Assembly: GCA_937902445.1 (NCBI GenBank)
Contig: CALELJ010000145.1
Location: 1-7,973, forward strand
Length of the DNA stretch: 7,973 bases
Direction: 5' to 3'
DNA from: an uncultured Treponema sp.
GTDB lineage: Bacteria; Spirochaetota; Spirochaetia; Treponematales; Treponemataceae
Part shown: piece after piece, positions 5,350 through 7,973 of the stretch
Numbering within the stretch: the first letter of the stretch is position 1
Layout: each line of letters starts with the position of its first letter
Made by a program: the position numbers and the translations under genes
Notes under the pieces: generated by a model
Seen by the model: the letters and a program-made list of their open reading frames with translations, nothing else
Database searches by the model: none
What the model was told of the DNA's origin: nothing

Positions 5350-6846
5350 CTAGAGAATGTATCTTTCCAGATTCTGGTTCTGGATGATGCCCTCGAGGCG
5401 TCTATCAACAAACGATGAATCGATTGTTATCTTTTCACCATTATGCATGTCAGCCTCGAAACTCAATTCCTCGAGAACACTTTCCATAATCGTGTGAAGA
5501 CGTCTTGCGCCGATGTTTTCCTGATGGCTGTTTACGTCCTCGGCGATGGAAGCCATGTGGTCGATGGCATCTTCCGCAAATTCAAGTTCTACACCCTCTG
5601 TTGCAAGCAGGGCCTTATACTGCTTAACAAGGGCATTTTTTGGTTCAGTAAGAATCCTCTTGAACTCCTCTTTTTTAAGGGCCTCAAGTTCAACACGGAG
5701 AGGGAAACGTCCCTGAAGTTCCGGTATGAGGTCGCTTGGAGCTGAAACGCTGAAGGCACCGGCACCGATGAAAAGAATGTGGGTTGTATTGACGACACCC
5801 CATTTTGTATTTACATCACAGCCTTCGACTATAGGGAGGATATCACGCTGAACACCTTCACGGCTCACTTCTGCCCTTCCGCCTTCACCACCATGGGTTG
5901 CGATCTTGTCTATTTCGTCGACAAAAATGATTCCGCTCTGTTCTACCCTGGACTTTGCTTCGTCGGCAACCTTGTCGTTGTCTACCTGACGGTCGAGGGT
6001 TTCTGCCATGATTATGTTTCTTGCCTCACGAACCGTAACTGTTTTCTTGCGGCTTTTACCTCCTCCAAGCATTTCCTGGATTCCGCTGAGGCTTGCTTCA
6101 ATGTCTTCCGGATTTCCGCTTCCCATCATGCCCATACTGAACGATGGAGTCTTGTGGACTGTAATTTCGACAGTGCGGTCCTCAAGCTTGCCTTCCCTCA
6201 GCATCTGGCGGAATTTCTCGCGCGTTGAAGCCATACGGTCCTTTTCCTCTGGACTTACATCTTCTTCTTTTTTCTCTTCCTGCTGAACTGAATCAGTGCC
6301 CTTTGGCAAATCTATCTTTATGAGGCTGCCCTGGATGGGACTTCTGTCGCCAAAAATATTTCCAAGGACCTGGACAGGATTTTTTCCAGTTCCGCTGTGA
6401 TCATCTTTTTTTGAACCACTACCCGGCAAAAGAAGATCAAGAAGCTGTTCTTCAACCAGGGGAATGCACTGCTCACGGATTTTTTCCTGCATCTCGGACT
6501 TCACCATGTTGACGCCAACAGCCATAAGGTCGCGGACCATGCTTTCAACATCACGTCCCACATATCCGACTTCCGTATACTTTGTGGCTTCAACCTTAAG
6601 GAATGGAGCCCCGCAAAGTTTTGCAAGACGACGTGCAATTTCTGTCTTACCGCAACCTGTAGGTCCTATCATCAGGATGTTCTTTGGTGCAACCTCGTCG
6701 CGGATTTCGTCAGGGAGCTTTATTCTGCGCTGGCGGTTTCTCAGGGCCACGGCAACAAAACGCTTTGCCTTGTTCTGCCCGATGATATAGCTGTCAAGTT
6801 TTTCTACGATTTGTGAAGGAGTCAATCCGTCAAGTTTCTGTTCCAT
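5350..6846 (-). CDS. hslU: ATP-dependent protease ATPase subunit HslU (ClpY)
   Basis: HslU is the AAA+ unfoldase ring that feeds cytoplasmic protein substrates into the HslV peptidase. Visible motifs are Walker A GPTGCGKT (61-68), the pore-loop GYVGRD (94-99), Walker B IIFVDE (306-311), the GRFPLRVEL segment (379-387) and sensor-2 GARR (446-449). The C-terminus ends ERYIL, the tail that inserts between HslV subunits. At 498 aa it is about 55 residues longer than the 443-aa E. coli protein. The extra length is in the intermediate (I) domain (about 140-270), in low-complexity GSGSKKDDHSG and QQEEKKEEDVS stretches. The ATG directly follows the hslV stop codon with no gap, and GAGGAA inside the hslV 3' end is the likely ribosome binding site, suggesting translational coupling. 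Confidence 0.98.
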   Translation of the reverse strand: MEQKLDGLTPSQIVEKLDSYIIGQNKAKRFVAVALRNRQRRIKLPDEIRDEVAPKNILMIGPTGCGKTEIARRLAKLCGAPFLKVEATKYTEVGYVGRDVESMVRDLMAVGVNMVKSEMQEKIREQCIPLVEEQLLDLLLPGSGSKKDDHSGTGKNPVQVLGNIFGDRSPIQGSLIKIDLPKGTDSVQQEEKKEEDVSPEEKDRMASTREKFRQMLREGKLEDRTVEITVHKTPSFSMGMMGSGNPEDIEASLSGIQEMLGGGKSRKKTVTVREARNIIMAETLDRQVDNDKVADEAKSRVEQSGIIFVDEIDKIATHGGEGGRAEVSREGVQRDILPIVEGCDVNTKWGVVNTTHILFIGAGAFSVSAPSDLIPELQGRFPLRVELEALKKEEFKRILTEPKNALVKQYKALLATEGVELEFAEDAIDHMASIAEDVNSHQENIGARRLHTIMESVLEELSFEADMHNGEKITIDSSFVDRRLEGIIQNQNLERYIL

Positions 6847-7389
6847 TTATAGTTCCTCAACGACAACATTATTGTTTGTGTAGATGCAGATCTGCCCCGC
6901 AATCCTCAATGATTTCTCAGCAATTTCCTTTGCTGACAATGAGCTTGATTCCATATAGGCCATGGCTGCGGCATAAGCATAGTTTCCACCGGAACCAATC
7001 GCAAGAATGTCATTTTCAGGTTCGATAACGTCTCCGCTTCCGGAAATAAGCAGGATCTTGGAAGAATCGGCTACAAGAAGAAGTGCTTCAAGCTTGCTCA
7101 TGCTGCGTTCCGTACGCCAGAGTTTTGCAAGTTCAACAGCGGAACGGGTAAGGTCTCCGTTGAATGCCTTGAGCTTTTCCTCGAATTTATCAAAGAGAGT
7201 GAATGCGTCTGCAGTGGCTCCCGCAAATCCCGTGATAACCTTGCCGTCATAGATTCTGCGAACCTTTCTCGCATTACCCTTCATGACAGTATTGCCCATT
7301 GTTACCTGACCGTCTCCAGCCATGGCAACCTTTCCGTCTTTTCTTACCGCAATGACGGTAGTACTTCTTATTTTGTTTTCTGCATCCAT
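6847..7389 (-). CDS. hslV: ATP-dependent protease peptidase subunit HslV (ClpQ)
   Basis: HslV is an N-terminal-nucleophile threonine peptidase that forms the proteolytic double ring of HslUV. The 180-aa protein contains the conserved start of the mature enzyme, TTVIAVRKDGKVAMAGDGQ, at 10-28. By alignment with E. coli HslV, Thr10 is the catalytic Thr1, Asp26 matches Asp17 and Lys42 matches Lys33. A nine-residue propeptide (MDAENKIRS) must be removed to expose the threonine, whereas E. coli loses only Met. The motif IGSGGNYAYAAA (131-142) is also conserved. AAAGGAA overlapping the xerC stop precedes the ATG; the intergenic distance to xerC is 10 nt. Confidence 0.98.
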   Translation of the reverse strand: MDAENKIRSTTVIAVRKDGKVAMAGDGQVTMGNTVMKGNARKVRRIYDGKVITGFAGATADAFTLFDKFEEKLKAFNGDLTRSAVELAKLWRTERSMSKLEALLLVADSSKILLISGSGDVIEPENDILAIGSGGNYAYAAAMAYMESSSLSAKEIAEKSLRIAGQICIYTNNNVVVEEL

Positions 7390-7399
7390 AATTATTCCT

Positions 7400-7822
7400 T
7401 TAATCTTCCTTTCCCGAATGAGGGAAGGCCTGTCTGTATACTTCCTTAAGTCTTTCCATCGTTACGTGGGTGTAACGCTGGGTTGTGCTGATGTTTGAAT
7501 GTCCAAGCATTTCCTGCACCACCCTTATGTCGGCTCCGTTGTTGAGCATCTGGGTAGCAAAGGTATGCCGGAAAGCATGGGGCGAAATCTGTCTGTTTGT
7601 CCCTTCAATTCCGCTGTACCTGCTGACAATGTACCAGATTCCATGGGGTGAAAGGGCTGAACCTTTCTGGTTGATGAAAATATTTTCCACCGGAAACGCT
7701 CCGTCCCTTTCATGCATGGGATATCTCTTCTTTCTGTCGGCAAGATATTCTTCAAGCGCTTTCAGGGCATCCTTCTCAAAGTAAACCCTCCGGTCTTTTT
7801 TCCCCTTACCTGTAACAATGGC
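7400..7822 (-). CDS. xerC: XerC/CodV-type tyrosine recombinase, C-terminal catalytic part only
   Basis: Xer recombinases resolve chromosome dimers at dif sites. About 140 residues are recognisable: the beta-hairpin AIVTGKGKKDRRV with the catalytic lysine region, then SPHAFRHTFATQ with the HxxR motif, then LGHSNISTTQRYTHV with the catalytic His and nucleophile Tyr, and a short tail ending SGKED. The family is about 300 aa. The core-binding domain and the first catalytic Arg, expected just upstream, are missing. Beyond 7822 the frame turns into unrelated residues and meets a TAA at 7855-7853. The first in-frame ATG (7717) is internal to the fold and is not a credible start. XerC is preferred over XerD from its position before hslVU, as in Bacillus codV. 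The truncation coincides with the join to phage-like sequence. Confidence 0.88.
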   Translation of the reverse strand, partial: AIVTGKGKKDRRVYFEKDALKALEEYLADRKKRYPMHERDGAFPVENIFINQKGSALSPHGIWYIVSRYSGIEGTNRQISPHAFRHTFATQMLNNGADIRVVQEMLGHSNISTTQRYTHVTMERLKEVYRQAFPHSGKED

Positions 7823-7828
7823 ACTTCT
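7811..7828. other. Breakpoint between recombinase gene and phage-like sequence
   Basis: To the left, the minus strand reads as an orderly Xer catalytic domain as far as its AIVTGKG hairpin. To the right, the plus strand reads as a phage capsid segment beginning around NNGTSED. About 10-18 bp could belong to either side, so the exact join cannot be placed. No att-like repeat or IS end is visible. Confidence 0.7.
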
Positions 7829-7973
7829 GAAGATGTGGTATTGCGTACTGCATTACCTGAAATCGCATGGCGTATGCTGAACAAAGGCATTAAACCTACC
7901 AAATCTGCAACCAAACAAGCATCCTACAGCTGTGGTGGTGTAGAAGCATATGCACAAGTAGACGAGCGTATGT
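7814..7973 (+). CDS. Phage major capsid protein-like fragment (internal; both ends missing)
   Basis: This plus-strand frame is open to the window end with no start codon of its own. It reads NNGTSEDVVLRTALPEIAWR and continues MLNKGIKPTKSATKQ, then CGGVEAYAQVDERM. From memory this follows a pattern in the N-terminal third of a tailed-phage major capsid family: a (V)xLRxxLPExxWR segment, then NxGxxPTKSTTxQ, then GxxEAYxEVD. The segment would be about 53 residues of a protein of roughly 300-350 aa. Codon choice (CGT, GGT, CCT) differs in feel from the flanking spirochete genes, though the sample is small. Its start is the breakpoint with xerC, so the N-terminus is not merely off the window but replaced. 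Family assignment rests on pattern memory alone. Confidence 0.5.

Noticed and set aside
5779..6228. 149-aa open frame on the plus strand antisense to hslU
   Set aside because: It lies wholly inside hslU, has no ribosome binding site or recognisable motif, and reads as a reverse-frame shadow.
7811..7828. Phage attachment site at xerC
   Set aside because: An att junction should border an integrase end or a non-coding prophage edge, not the interior of a capsid gene; no core repeat can be identified with only one boundary visible.

Overview
The window looks like chromosomal DNA from a Treponema-type spirochete. The organism is inferred from the FlgB, FlgC, FliE, FliF and FliG sequences and from their order; no rRNA or other decisive marker is present. 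Almost everything is on the minus strand. Read in that direction the order is xerC (C-terminal part), hslV, hslU, terminator, then flgB, flgC, fliE, fliF, a small FliG-N-like gene, and fliG (running off the left edge). One secreted TPR-like protein gene lies on the plus strand between hslU and flgB.

Right block (about 5300-7822, minus strand): a tyrosine recombinase C-terminal domain, the HslV peptidase and the HslU unfoldase are spaced 10 and 0 nt apart and form one unit. A hairpin followed by a T7 run closes it just after hslU. At about 7811-7828 the recombinase sequence stops being recognisable. It is replaced by an internal stretch of what looks like a phage major capsid protein on the plus strand. 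This is either an assembly chimera or a rearrangement that has removed the recombinase N-terminus.

Middle (4301-5293): a divergent intergenic region holds seven tandem heptamers (five AATTCAT, two AATTTAT), A8 and T9 homopolymers, and candidate promoters in both directions. The plus-strand gene encodes an exported protein of about 285 aa with no recognised function.

Left block (1-4300, minus strand): this is a basal-body operon for rod (FlgB, FlgC), rod/MS-ring adaptor (FliE), MS ring (FliF) and C-ring switch (FliG). Good sigma-70-like promoters lie in the flgC-fliE and fliE-fliF gaps, and a sigma-28-like promoter lies just before flgB. All genes except flgB have a clear Shine-Dalgarno sequence. 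The most unusual gene is a 131-aa ORF between fliF and fliG. Its N-terminus resembles the FliG N-terminal domain and its last residues resemble the FliF C-terminal tail, so it appears to carry both halves of the FliF-FliG contact.

The overall order matches the Bacillus subtilis codV-clpQ-clpY-codY-flgB-flgC-fliE-fliF-fliG arrangement. The codY position is occupied here by the inverted TPR-like gene, and an extra gene is inserted between fliF and fliG.
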